From: Candidatus Fibrimonadaceae bacterium
GTDB taxonomy: Bacteria; Fibrobacterota; Fibrobacteria; Fibrobacterales; Fibrobacteraceae
NCBI GenBank assembly: GCA_031281265.1
Contig: JAITFO010000023.1
Span: 1-32,270 of the forward strand
Length of the DNA stretch: 32,270 bases
Direction: 5' to 3'
Below the pieces are notes generated by a model that did not search any database, had not been told where the DNA came from, and saw nothing but the letters and a program-made list of their open reading frames with translations. A program made the translations under genes and the position numbers. This document shows positions 5,945-14,680 of the stretch, piece by piece (within the stretch, counting starts at the first letter, position 1; each line of letters opens with the position of its first letter).

Positions 5945-6370
5945 ATGAATTTCCAAGGAAATGAGCAAGCGGTAGTTGATGGGAACGGTAGAGTTTCCCT
6001 GCCTGCCTCTTTTCGAAAACTCATTCCATCGGAAAAAGAATTTTACATATCGCCTGGCTTAGACAACACTTTGCACCTACGCAGGGAGGTTGATTACAAC
6101 GCTTGGGCGGAAAAATTGAAGGAACTTGAACCGACAAAAAAAAATTATGATTTCCGCAGAAAAGTACTCTCCAGTACCCGCCAAGTTATTTTGGACGAAA
6201 AGCAAAGCCGTTTTCTTTTGCCAAAAGAGCTAAAGGAATACGCTTGCATAGACAAAGACGTTGTGTTTGCTGGCAATGGAGACGTGATTATTATTTCCAA
6301 TTCTGAGAAGGCAGCACCTTATATTTTAAACAAAGAAGATAACTTTGAAGGCTACGAGTGGATGCTATGA
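5945..6370 (+). CDS. mraZ: Transcriptional regulator MraZ
   Basis: 141 residues, normal for the family. MraZ is an AbrB-like DNA-binding protein that forms ring oligomers and represses the dcw operon. Two tandem MraZ repeats are visible: the first with VDGNGRVSLPASFRKLIP (near residue 11), the second with LDEKQSRFLLPKELKEYA (near 82). The canonical GR in the second repeat is changed to SR. It heads the dcw cluster, and its stop overlaps the rsmH start (ATGA). Four GGGT boxes lie upstream. The start codon has AAGG only 2 nt away, too close for normal Shine-Dalgarno use, which would suit leaderless translation. Confidence 0.94.
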   Translation: MNFQGNEQAVVDGNGRVSLPASFRKLIPSEKEFYISPGLDNTLHLRREVDYNAWAEKLKELEPTKKNYDFRRKVLSSTRQVILDEKQSRFLLPKELKEYACIDKDVVFAGNGDVIIISNSEKAAPYILNKEDNFEGYEWML

Positions 6371-7308
6371 GTGCGGGAGTTTACCACATTCCCGTACTTT
6401 TGAACGAATGCGTAGAGAGCTTATGCATAAGGCATGGTTATGACTATGCAGACTGTACGTTAGGTGGGGGAGGTCACTCGGAAAAAATAGCAGAGCTTCT
6501 GAACGAGGGTCAAAAGCTACACTGCTTCGACAGAGATATAGAAGCGCTCGTTGCGGCAAGAGCTAGGCTCGCAAGGTTCGGCGAAAAAATAATCTACCAC
6601 CACAAGCCCTTTTCGGATTTGGGAAAAGAGCTTGCGCCAGAGGCTCTAGGCGGCGTTCTTTACGATTTGGGAATAAGTTCTCATCAAATAGATACGAACA
6701 GAGGATTTTCCTTTGCAGGCAACGAAGCCCTTGATATGCGGATGGATTCAGGTTCAGGTGAAAGTGCGCAGGATTATTTGGAAAGAATTTCCGAAAAAGA
6801 ATTGGCAAAAATTTTGAAGGAAAATTCAGATTTAGAAATGTCCGGTCGCCTGGCAAGGCTTATTTTATCGGGGGTTGCGGCCGCAAAGGGAGAAGACAGA
6901 AAAATTACGGCAGCGGATTTAAACTCTGCCATAGAGGAAGTTTATGCGAGCAGAAAAAAAGATTGGAACAGTTTAAAAGCCAGAGTGTTTCAGGCTATTC
7001 GCATGGAAGTGAACTCGGAAATTTCAGAGATTAAAAAGAGCATTGAAGCTGCTGTGCATTGCTTGAAAAGCAGCGGAAGGCTCTGCATAATAACCTATCA
7101 CTCAAAAGAGGCGAGAACTGTGAAAGAAGTTCTTTCGCTTTTTGAAAAAAATTGTTTGTGCAATAACAATTTACCTGTTTGCGTTTGCGGAGGGAACAAC
7201 AGAAAAATAAAGAAAGTGAATAAAAAGCCTGTGACTCCATGCGTGGAAGAATTGAAAAATAATTCCCGTTCCCGTTCCGCTTCACTTAGAGTTTATGAAA
7301 GGATTTAG
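6367..7308 (+). CDS. rsmH: 16S rRNA (cytosine1402-N4)-methyltransferase RsmH
   Basis: 313 residues (also called MraW). It transfers a methyl group from SAM to N4 of C1402 in the 16S rRNA decoding centre. The SAM-binding motif YADCTLGGGGHSEKIAE is near residue 26, the family signature LYDLGISSHQIDTNRGFSF near 100, and the C-terminal Cys-rich CLCNNNLPVCVCGG with NSRSRSASLRVYERI is complete. I chose ATG 6367 over the in-frame GTG at 6358 because it makes the standard 4-nt ATGA overlap with mraZ. GGAGG at its 3' end serves the next gene. Confidence 0.96.
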   Translation: MSAGVYHIPVLLNECVESLCIRHGYDYADCTLGGGGHSEKIAELLNEGQKLHCFDRDIEALVAARARLARFGEKIIYHHKPFSDLGKELAPEALGGVLYDLGISSHQIDTNRGFSFAGNEALDMRMDSGSGESAQDYLERISEKELAKILKENSDLEMSGRLARLILSGVAAAKGEDRKITAADLNSAIEEVYASRKKDWNSLKARVFQAIRMEVNSEISEIKKSIEAAVHCLKSSGRLCIITYHSKEARTVKEVLSLFEKNCLCNNNLPVCVCGGNNRKIKKVNKKPVTPCVEELKNNSRSRSASLRVYERI

Positions 7309-7317
7309 GAGGATGCA

Positions 7318-7587
7318 ATGAAAAAACTGATTATAATTACCGTTCTTCTTTTCTGTGTTCTTTTTGTACTGGCGGTTCCAATGAAAATGGAAAACAATAA
7401 GTTCACGGCTTTGATTTCGCACGAGAGCGATTTGGAAGATTCCATTTCCATGGTACGTTATAATTTGGCTTTGGTGGAAAAAAGCATAGATAGTCTGTGC
7501 TCAAGAAAGAGAATAGATACCGTGGCGTTTCATCTAGGTCTTGGGGTGCATGGAGTGGCAACTAAAATAACGGGGTATGCAAAATGA
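7318..7587 (+). CDS. ftsL: FtsL-like divisome membrane protein
   Basis: 89 residues: an N-terminal membrane helix (about 3-21, IIITVLLFCVLFVLAV), then a predicted coiled-coil of about 45 residues (HESDLEDSISMVRYNLALVEKS) and a C-terminal segment with LGLGVHG. Sequence identity to known FtsL cannot be judged by eye, since the family is poorly conserved, but topology, size and position between rsmH and ftsI are those of FtsL. FtsL works with FtsB and FtsQ to activate FtsW-FtsI. GGAGG at 7308-7312 is 5 nt before the ATG. Its stop overlaps the ftsI start (ATGA at 7584-7587). Confidence 0.75.
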   Translation: MKKLIIITVLLFCVLFVLAVPMKMENNKFTALISHESDLEDSISMVRYNLALVEKSIDSLCSRKRIDTVAFHLGLGVHGVATKITGYAK

Positions 7588-9380
7588 AGGCGAGGCTAAT
7601 AATAACAGGAATTTTTCTTTTTTTGGCGACTGCTGTTTTCATCGGCAAGCTGGCTCATATTCAAATTTTTAGCGACAAAGTTTATTATGTGGACAGAACC
7701 CAAAAACAGAGATATGGCGAAGCGAAATTTGGGCGCGTTTTGGATCGCAATGGAACGGTGCTGTGGGATAAGCTGCTTGTGGATAGCAAATCAAGAGAAT
7801 GGAAAGAAATTTATTTTCACAACCATTTAGAAGGTTTGTCCGCAATTTTAAAAGGCGTGGCAAATTCAAGTATCAGAGATTTGCGTGGGCAAAACTGCGT
7901 TTGGCGTTCAACATTTGACGGCAAGCGAAAAACTCCTATAACAGAAAAAGAGCTAACCCCTTGCGTTGAAGGCAAGGATATCTATCTATCCATAGATTTG
8001 AGAATTCAGGAGATAGTGGAAAATGCCATTAGGGAGTATGTGCCCAAGTTTGGGGCGGCTGGGGCATCTGTTTTGGTTATGGATCCTCGCACTGGGCAAA
8101 TTTTAGCTATGACCAGTTTTAACCCGGGGAGCAAAAAATACGAGGGAACTTTGCATTCCTTTGAGCCAGGTTCAATTTTCAAGCCAATAACAGCTATTAT
8201 AGCTTTGGAGAATGGAGTTGACCCAAATAAACGGATAAACACGGAAAACGGCAAATGGCAGGTCACAAAAAGCGCGAGCGAAAAAATAATAAAAGATACT
8301 CATGTAAGAGACAAATGCAATATGCAAGAGGCTATGATGTATTCGTCTAATATAGCCTTTGGGAAATATGTTGTTGAAGAAATAGGTTATGAGAATTTTC
8401 AAAATGGGGTAAAGAATTTTGCGGTAAACGAAACTTCTGCCGATTTTCCGCTCAGGGTTAGCCACAGGGGTTTTAATAGGGTTTCTGATTTGAGAACGCA
8501 AGCAACGCAAGGGTTTGGGCAATCCATAGATTTAACATCTTTGGACATTGCAAAAGCTTTTAGCTCGGTGGCAAACGGCGGGATATTATATAACCCCAAA
8601 TTGATATTGACTCATGGGAGAGATTCTGCCACAACGGAAAGAGATTCTGTGCGCAAGGTAATTTCCTCTACAGAAAACACGAGGCTTTTAAGGCAAATGC
8701 TCAAAGGCGTTGTTGATTCCGGCGGAACTGCGGAAAATGTGAAATCCAAATACAACTTTTTTGAATTCGCTGGCAAAACAGGAACAGCGCAAACCATAGA
8801 CAGCTCTGGAAAGTACGCAAGCGAAACTTATAATTCCTCCTTTATAGGGATTGAGAACGCGGCAGACCCGCACTTTGTGTGCCTTGTCACTTTGTATGGC
8901 ACTAGAAAAGCTGGAGCAACGGTGGCAGGCCCGGTGTTCCAAAAGATAATGGAGCAAATATATTTGCATCCAGCTGTTTCCCCTGAGGCTTTTGCGAGGG
9001 AATATGCCCCCGCAGACAGTTTGTGCAGAGATATATCTTTTATTGGGCATACAAAAATTGCGGCTTTGGACAAAGCGAGCGGAATGCGTTGTAGCATACG
9101 GTTTGACGATGAACGTAAAAACGGCTCTGTTGTTGCGCAAACAATAAAAAAAGATTCCACCGGAGAGTATTTGGAGCTCTCTTTAAGGGAGCATCAGAGG
9201 AATACCGGCCGTATGCCGGATGTAAGAGGTTTGGCACTTCGCGATGCTATGGGTATGCTTGAGCATATAAGCAATGTTGTTTACGACGGTGTTGGAAAAG
9301 TGTATGAACAATTTCCAGAACCCGGCAGTTTTGCAGATAAAAGGAGCATGGTGCGCATAAAGTTGAGAGAGAGTATATGA
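7584..9380 (+). CDS. ftsI: Septal peptidoglycan transpeptidase FtsI (class B PBP) with PASTA repeats
   Basis: 598 residues. One N-terminal membrane helix (4-21) is followed by GRVLDRNGTVL (50-60), a short linker domain and the transpeptidase. Catalytic motifs are SIFK (197-200), SSN (254-256) and KTGT (398-401). The stretch between the RNG motif and the conserved SIDLRIQ (136-142) is only about 80 residues, so the pedestal or dimerisation domain is reduced compared with typical class B PBPs. The C-terminus has one clear PASTA repeat (543-594, MPDVRGLALRDAMGML) and a degenerate one before it (about 485-538). It forms the transpeptidase half of the FtsW-FtsI septal synthase. Overlaps ftsL by 4 nt; a repeat-like spacer of 53 nt follows. 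Confidence 0.95.
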   Translation: MKARLIITGIFLFLATAVFIGKLAHIQIFSDKVYYVDRTQKQRYGEAKFGRVLDRNGTVLWDKLLVDSKSREWKEIYFHNHLEGLSAILKGVANSSIRDLRGQNCVWRSTFDGKRKTPITEKELTPCVEGKDIYLSIDLRIQEIVENAIREYVPKFGAAGASVLVMDPRTGQILAMTSFNPGSKKYEGTLHSFEPGSIFKPITAIIALENGVDPNKRINTENGKWQVTKSASEKIIKDTHVRDKCNMQEAMMYSSNIAFGKYVVEEIGYENFQNGVKNFAVNETSADFPLRVSHRGFNRVSDLRTQATQGFGQSIDLTSLDIAKAFSSVANGGILYNPKLILTHGRDSATTERDSVRKVISSTENTRLLRQMLKGVVDSGGTAENVKSKYNFFEFAGKTGTAQTIDSSGKYASETYNSSFIGIENAADPHFVCLVTLYGTRKAGATVAGPVFQKIMEQIYLHPAVSPEAFAREYAPADSLCRDISFIGHTKIAALDKASGMRCSIRFDDERKNGSVVAQTIKKDSTGEYLELSLREHQRNTGRMPDVRGLALRDAMGMLEHISNVVYDGVGKVYEQFPEPGSFADKRSMVRIKLRESI

Positions 9381-9458
9381 GTTGAGAGTTGAGAATTGAG
9401 AATGGAGAATAGAATTGGAAATGGAGAGTAGTATTGGGAAATGAGAATAGGTTGAGAG
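9381..9458 (+). repeat. Degenerate purine-rich GAGAAT/GTTGAGAG repeat at ftsI-murE junction
   Basis: The spacer is built from variants of TTGAGAA and TGGAGAA. GTTGAGAG occurs at 9362-9369 (inside the ftsI end), 9381-9388 and 9451-9458 (inside murE). The 13-mer GAGAATTGAGAAT at 9391-9403 recurs at 10844-10856 just before murF. The repeat provides the Shine-Dalgarno and first codons of murE. Confidence 0.7.
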
Positions 9459-10777
9459 ATGACTCTCGTAAAGTTGGCGGTGGAGATGTTTTCTTTGCCG
9501 TTCCGTGCGCTGACGGCTCGGAAAAAACGCACGCCCTAGAGGCGCTGGAAAAAGGAGCTTCTTCTGTAATTTCCGCTTTACCAACTCCAAAAGGTTTTGA
9601 AAGCAGATGGGCGCAGGTGAACGATGTTGTTTTTACAAGATATCTATTTGCAAAAGAAAATTTTGGCAATCCTTTTTCCAAGTTGAATTGCTATGCGGTT
9701 ACAGGCTCAAACGGGAAAACGAGTTGCGCATTTATGATGAATGAGGTTTTAAGAGCGGCTGGCAAAAAAACAGCGATGTTGAGCACGGTCTGCAACCTAA
9801 TAGGTGATAATAGAGAAGATGCGCATTTAACCACTCCGGGGCTTTTAGAGCTTTACGACTTTGCGGCAAGAGCTGTTAAAGTTGGTTGCACGGAATTGGT
9901 GATGGAAGTTTCCAGTCATTCCCTTGTTCAGGGGCGTGTTATGGGAGTTTCCTATAAATCCGCCCTATTCACAAATTTAAGCCACGACCATTTGGACTAT
10001 CACGGCACTATGGAAAATTACTATCAAGCAAAAAAACTGTTGTTCATCTCGGAGCTTTTGGGCAATGGAACGGGATTTATAAATGTGGATAATTCTTACG
10101 GGCATCGTTTGTATGGCGAATTGTTTTTCAGGGAAAGGGTAGGCGTTTCAAAAAAGCAGTTTAAAACAGAAGCCACGGAAAATGGGATTAGAATAGATAA
10201 TTATAATGTTTCTCTTTTTGGCGAGCACAATGTTGAAAATGCGATGTTGATTATAGAATGGGCACGTGGAATGAGCTTGCCGGAAGTTGCCCTTGCAAAC
10301 ACATTGGAGAAAATCTCTGTTCCCGGCCGTTTTGAAGTTGTATATAATAAAAATGGCAAACGTGCCATTGTTGACTACGCTCACACTCCAGATGCTTTGG
10401 AGAGAACTCTTGAAGCTGCTCGCAAAATTTGCAATGGAAATTTGCTATTGGTGTTTGGGTGCGGTGGAGACAGGGACAAAACCAAAAGACCGGAGATGGG
10501 TGCTATTGCGGATAAAATGGCGGATAAAATATGGCTAACCTCAGACAATCCGCGCACGGAAAACCCGGAGCAAATTTTAAACGATGTGGAAGCGGGAATG
10601 GCTGCCGGCAAACACAAAAGACAGGTGGATAGAAGAGAAGCGATAAAGCAAGCTGCTACCGAATTGCAAAGCGGCGATATTTTAGTGGTAGCGGGCAAAG
10701 GGCACGAAGATTATCAGATTCTTGGGAAAGAGAAGATTCATTTCAGCGATAAGGAAGAGGTGCTGGCAAACGTTTAG
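9434..10777 (+). CDS. murE: UDP-MurNAc-tripeptide ligase MurE (meso-DAP type)
   Basis: 447 residues. MurE adds the third residue to UDP-MurNAc-L-Ala-D-Glu in an ATP-dependent step. Seen: DDSRKV (9-14), P-loop TGSNGKTS (about 94), MEVSSHSLVQGRV, FTNLSHDHLDYHG, YYQAKKLLF (carbamylated Lys region), VDYAHTPDALERTL, FGCGGDRDKTKRP and DNPRTENP, the latter being the signature of meso-diaminopimelate specificity. The start is a TTG with GGAGAG 5 nt upstream; no ATG is available because a stop lies at 9410. The protein therefore lacks about 20-25 residues that precede the DSR motif in E. coli MurE. The first residues are encoded by repeat sequence. Confidence 0.94.
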   Translation: MGNENRLRDDSRKVGGGDVFFAVPCADGSEKTHALEALEKGASSVISALPTPKGFESRWAQVNDVVFTRYLFAKENFGNPFSKLNCYAVTGSNGKTSCAFMMNEVLRAAGKKTAMLSTVCNLIGDNREDAHLTTPGLLELYDFAARAVKVGCTELVMEVSSHSLVQGRVMGVSYKSALFTNLSHDHLDYHGTMENYYQAKKLLFISELLGNGTGFINVDNSYGHRLYGELFFRERVGVSKKQFKTEATENGIRIDNYNVSLFGEHNVENAMLIIEWARGMSLPEVALANTLEKISVPGRFEVVYNKNGKRAIVDYAHTPDALERTLEAARKICNGNLLLVFGCGGDRDKTKRPEMGAIADKMADKIWLTSDNPRTENPEQILNDVEAGMAAGKHKRQVDRREAIKQAATELQSGDILVVAGKGHEDYQILGKEKIHFSDKEEVLANV

Positions 10778-10788
10778 AGAAGAATAAT

Positions 10789-10821
10789 CCCCGCTTTTAG
10801 CGGGGTGTCTGCGAAGCAGAC
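10789..10821 (+). repeat. Tandem hairpins between murE and murF (REP-like)
   Basis: CCCCGC-TTTTA-GCGGGG (10789-10805) is followed by GTCTGC-GAA-GCAGAC (10807-10821). Both stems are perfect 6-bp stems, separated by one base, with GGGGTGTG after. No U-run follows, so these are not standard terminators; they may be a REP-like element or an mRNA processing or attenuation site inside the operon. Confidence 0.7.
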
Positions 10822-10862
10822 GGGGTGTGTTGTGGAAGTATAGGAGAATTGAGAATAAGGTT

Positions 10863-12272
10863 ATGAGTTTTGAGTTGGAAAATACAATAGCAGAGTTTAT
10901 GCAAATTTTTTTGCATGAAAACCCCTCTGCGTTTGTTACGGAAGTTCCGCAAAAAATAAAGATGCAAAAAGCGTGCCTGAATTTCGATTCTAGGGAGATA
11001 AAAAAAGGTGAAATTTTTTGGGCGTTGGTTGGTAAAACATTTAATCCGCATAGAGATGGATTTATAGAAGAGGTTTTTAAAAAAGGAGCAGTTATGTCAG
11101 TTGTCAATGCAAAAGAAGTGGATATTGCGAAAATTCCCATTGCACTCTCCGTGGAAGATACCACCAGAGCCTTGCTGAAATTTGCCAGGGGTTACAGAAA
11201 GCAGTTTCAGAACTTGAAGGTTGTTGGCATAACAGGCAGCGCTGGGAAAACTTCCACAAAGGATATGCTCGCGGCGGTTATCAGCAAAAAATGCAAAACC
11301 CTTGTCACAAAGGGAAATTTGAATAATCTTTTTGGGGTTCCAATGACTTTGCTCGGCTTAAAGAGTAAGCACGAGGCCGCCGTTATAGAAATGGGAACAA
11401 GTATGCCCGGCGAAATTCGCCAACTCACGCAGGCGGCGGTTCCAGACATAGCTGTAATCACAAACGTGGCTCCTGCTCATTTGGAAGGGCTGGGAGATTT
11501 GGAAGGGGTGTTCAAAGAAAAAAAATCCATAGTGGAAGGTTTTGAAAAAAGTGGGCATTTGGTTATAAACGCAGATGACAGTATGCTTTCAAAAATTCGC
11601 AGCACCGCGAAATACGACATAGTAACTTACGGAATAAACAAGGGGATGATTAAGCCCGATGAAATTTCGTGGGAAAATGGCTGCGCCAAATTCCGCATAT
11701 CACGTACTTGGTATAAACTTTCCGTCCCCGGTATGCACAATGTGTACAATGCGCTCGCTTCCATAGCTGTTGGCGAATTGCTGAAAATTCCAAAAAACGT
11801 GATTGCAGAAGCTCTTTTGGAAGTAAAAGCCTATGATATGAGAATGCAGATAATTGAAGAAAACGGAATTACCGTTGTGTCGGATTGCTACAACGCAAAT
11901 CCTCACTCGATGAAAATGTCTTTGCAGACGCTTGCCAGCATGACTTGCAAAGGTCGCAAAATTGCTGTTTTAGGCGATATGAAGGAACTCGGAGCGCATA
12001 GCAAGGAATATCACAGAGAAATAGGCTCCATGTTGCCCGAATTGTCAATAGATTATTTGGTGGCTATAGGAAACGATGCAATAGAGTACTGCAAAGGCGC
12101 GGAAAAAGCTGGTTTAAAAACCTCTAGGATAAAATATTTTAAAGACAAGCAAAATGCTATTGATGCGTTGAAATTTTTAATTCACAAAAACGACCTTGTT
12201 TTGATAAAGGCTTCACGTTCTATGAAATTAGAAGATGTATCGGCAAGTTTACTTGAAATGGAGATTGCCTAG
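10863..12272 (+). CDS. murF: UDP-MurNAc-tripeptide-D-alanyl-D-alanine ligase MurF
   Basis: About 469 residues. It adds D-Ala-D-Ala to the UDP-MurNAc tripeptide, the last cytoplasmic step of the nucleotide precursor. Motifs: NFDSREIKKGEIFWAL (substrate-binding N-domain), GITGSAGKTSTKDML (P-loop), TKGNLNNLFGVPMTLLGL, EMGTSMPGEI and DCYNANPHSMKMSL, all typical of MurF. ATG 10863 was chosen; an in-frame GTG at 10827 would run through the hairpin and repeat spacer. The Shine-Dalgarno for 10863 is weak (AAGG 2 nt away). Its TAG stop is directly followed by the ftsW ATG. Confidence 0.95.
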   Translation: MSFELENTIAEFMQIFLHENPSAFVTEVPQKIKMQKACLNFDSREIKKGEIFWALVGKTFNPHRDGFIEEVFKKGAVMSVVNAKEVDIAKIPIALSVEDTTRALLKFARGYRKQFQNLKVVGITGSAGKTSTKDMLAAVISKKCKTLVTKGNLNNLFGVPMTLLGLKSKHEAAVIEMGTSMPGEIRQLTQAAVPDIAVITNVAPAHLEGLGDLEGVFKEKKSIVEGFEKSGHLVINADDSMLSKIRSTAKYDIVTYGINKGMIKPDEISWENGCAKFRISRTWYKLSVPGMHNVYNALASIAVGELLKIPKNVIAEALLEVKAYDMRMQIIEENGITVVSDCYNANPHSMKMSLQTLASMTCKGRKIAVLGDMKELGAHSKEYHREIGSMLPELSIDYLVAIGNDAIEYCKGAEKAGLKTSRIKYFKDKQNAIDALKFLIHKNDLVLIKASRSMKLEDVSASLLEMEIA

Positions 12273-13649
12273 ATGAATTTTCTCTACGATTTTGCCCACA
12301 ATTTATCGGAAAGGATAAGATATAGCAAATGGCAACTCATCTTGTTTCCGATTTTATTTTCCATCATTGGAATTTATGTGGGTATAAGCACTTCTGAGAG
12401 AGATTTTATTCCGTATAAAAGTTTTGCAGTTGAAAATATGCTATTTCCGCTGATTTTTTTTGCGGTGGGTTTTTTATTGCCAGTATCCTTATGGCGGCGT
12501 TATGCAATTCGCTTTTCAGCAGGGCAGCATATTCTGTGGAATAAGGGAGGTTTTAGTTTTGCTTTTGTTCTGTTCTTGTTTGCGATATTTTTGCAGGCGA
12601 TGGCTATATGGGGAGATAAATCTTGGGATAAAATTCCTCTTGATAATACAAGGCTTAATCTTAAAGGATATTATACGGAAGCAGCTTTGCGTTCCATAGA
12701 TGAAAAATCATATTCAGTGCCTAAAGATGTGGAACTGGCGAGAATTACAAAGAACAATGGCATAACTCAGCTGAGGCGGCATCTATCCATTTTTTCAAGA
12801 CCATTTCAGGTTGGTGAATTTGTGAAAATTTTTTGCATGATTTTTGTTGCAAAGCTGTTGACAGATATGAGAATAAATAGGCAGATGAATCTGTGCAAGG
12901 AGTTTGTGGGCTTCCCAATTCTTGTTCTTTTGCCTATATGTTTTTTCACCTTTTTAATGCCCAATTATTCCATGATGATAATTTATGGGCTTTTGGTATT
13001 TTTTATGCTTTTTGTGCAAGAGATGAATATAAAAGCGCGCATCCTTTTAATTGCTGTTTTGGCTATTCCGTGCGTTATGGCGTTTTCCGTGCAAAATTTG
13101 GATAAGGAAAATCCTATTGTGAGAGTACACGGCGTTAACAGAATTTGGGCTTTTTTCCATGAAGACAGAGCTGGCAACGACCAGCAGAATGAGGCTTTGC
13201 AGGCTTTGGCAGACGGAGGGATTCAAGGAAAGGGCTTGGATAAAGGGACAATAAAGCACCATCTATTTGGTGCACGCAATGATTTTGCGTACAGCATTTT
13301 GGGTGAGGAACTCGGGTTGCTCAGAATGCTCCCAATCACTATGGCATTGATGGGATTTTTGTTCACCTGTTTTTGGGTTGCGGGTAAAATAAAGATAAAG
13401 AATGAGCCTTATTCAAATTACAGCCCCAAAGATAGAGATATAATGTTTGCTCAAAACTTGGCTTGGGGCATAGCTATGATTTTTTCTCTGAATATCTTTT
13501 TTCATATAGGGGTTAATTTACGCTTGCTGCCCAACACCGGGCAACCCCTGTCTTTTATAAGTTCCGGCGGGGCAAATTTAGTTATGAATTTTTTTCTTAT
13601 GGGAATGCTTGTTCAAATATCATCACTCAATATGGATAATAAAACATGA
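12273..13649 (+). CDS. ftsW: Septal peptidoglycan glycosyltransferase FtsW (SEDS family)
   Basis: 458 residues, polytopic, about ten membrane segments. SEDS proteins polymerise lipid II together with a class B PBP. Family blocks are recognisable but worn: RRHLSIFSRPFQVGEFVK (about 168-185) aligns with the RRW...QPSE-K block, QNEALQALADGGIQGKGLDKG (305-325), NDFAYSILGEELGL (336-349) whose Asp 337 matches the essential catalytic Asp of the DFIFAxxGEE motif, and NTGQPLSFISSGGANL in place of the usual PFISYGGSS. Between the third membrane segment and the RR block lies a polar stretch of about 55 residues (113-167), longer than usual. Position between murF and murG argues for FtsW rather than RodA. 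The start abuts the murF stop and the end overlaps murG by 4 nt. Confidence 0.9.
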   Translation: MNFLYDFAHNLSERIRYSKWQLILFPILFSIIGIYVGISTSERDFIPYKSFAVENMLFPLIFFAVGFLLPVSLWRRYAIRFSAGQHILWNKGGFSFAFVLFLFAIFLQAMAIWGDKSWDKIPLDNTRLNLKGYYTEAALRSIDEKSYSVPKDVELARITKNNGITQLRRHLSIFSRPFQVGEFVKIFCMIFVAKLLTDMRINRQMNLCKEFVGFPILVLLPICFFTFLMPNYSMMIIYGLLVFFMLFVQEMNIKARILLIAVLAIPCVMAFSVQNLDKENPIVRVHGVNRIWAFFHEDRAGNDQQNEALQALADGGIQGKGLDKGTIKHHLFGARNDFAYSILGEELGLLRMLPITMALMGFLFTCFWVAGKIKIKNEPYSNYSPKDRDIMFAQNLAWGIAMIFSLNIFFHIGVNLRLLPNTGQPLSFISSGGANLVMNFFLMGMLVQISSLNMDNKT

Positions 13650-14680
13650 AAACGGTTCTTTTTGCATGCGGCGGTACTGGCGGACATGTGTTCCCTGCGG
13701 TTGCTATTGCCGAGGCCATTCTGAGTATGGATAATTCCGTAAAGATAATTTTCGCTGGCCGTGCTGCTCCTTCCATGGAAGAAAAACTTCTTTCATCCAA
13801 ATTTACTTATAAGCATATTAAAGCAATTCCTTTAAAGAGGAACAGCATAGCAAAAAATTTATTGCTGCCGTTTAGTTTATCTTCTTCCGTGCTGGGCGCG
13901 GCTAAACTGCTAAAAGAAGAAAAACCGGAATATATAGTTGCAACGGGTGGTTATGTGGCTTTGCCAATTATGCTTGCGGCGATTTTCAAAAAAATTCCAT
14001 TCTATGCCGTTGAACCCAACGCTGTTATGGGAATTGCAAATAAAATATGCGCAAAGTTTGCCAAAAAAATTTATATATCATCTAAAGTTTTAGGGAATCC
14101 TGTCCGTAAAATGCCAGAGAATTTGCCCGCTCCAGAAATTTTTGCAGACGATAAAAAATTCCGCATTTTGATAACGGGTGGCAGCCAGGGCGCTCTTGGC
14201 ATAAATAAAAAAATAGAGCAAATTTCAAAAAATCTCTTTGGGAATGAGAATTTATCTGTTGTTTGGCAGGCTGGGGCAAAACATGCGGACGCCCTTATTG
14301 AAAAATACGGCGAAGTTAAGAATGTTTGTATAACGGCTTTTTTGGATAACATCTACGCATATATGCAATATGCGGATTTGATAATCTCTCGCTCGGGGGC
14401 TTCTACCCTTGCGGAGATTTTGGTTTTTGGAAAAGCCTCTATCCTATTGCCGTATCCTTACGCAACCGCAAACCATCAGGAGCACAACGCGAGAGTTGTG
14501 GAAAAAGAGGGTGCTGCCTATGTGGAACTGGATAGCGAACCGAATGCGCTTTGGGAAAAGATAATGAATTTGAGCGGTGATAGAGAGAAACTCAACAATA
14601 TGTCTAAAAAGGCAGGCGAGCTTGGCGAACTTAACCGCAGGGCTGCTAACGATATTGCGAGGGATATATGCTCGACTTAG
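13646..14680 (+). CDS. murG: UDP-GlcNAc:lipid I N-acetylglucosaminyltransferase MurG
   Basis: 344 residues. MurG converts lipid I to lipid II at the inner face of the cytoplasmic membrane. It has the N-terminal GGTGGHVFPAVAIAEA (near 9), YIVATGGYVALPIMLAA, FYAVEPNAVMGIANK, ITGGSQGALGINKKI and SRSGASTLAEILVFGKASILLPYPYATANHQEHNA, all MurG landmarks (GT-B fold, UDP-GlcNAc site in the C-terminal half). Length is normal. Overlaps ftsW by 4 nt and murC by 13 nt. Confidence 0.96.
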   Translation: MKTVLFACGGTGGHVFPAVAIAEAILSMDNSVKIIFAGRAAPSMEEKLLSSKFTYKHIKAIPLKRNSIAKNLLLPFSLSSSVLGAAKLLKEEKPEYIVATGGYVALPIMLAAIFKKIPFYAVEPNAVMGIANKICAKFAKKIYISSKVLGNPVRKMPENLPAPEIFADDKKFRILITGGSQGALGINKKIEQISKNLFGNENLSVVWQAGAKHADALIEKYGEVKNVCITAFLDNIYAYMQYADLIISRSGASTLAEILVFGKASILLPYPYATANHQEHNARVVEKEGAAYVELDSEPNALWEKIMNLSGDREKLNNMSKKAGELGELNRRAANDIARDICST

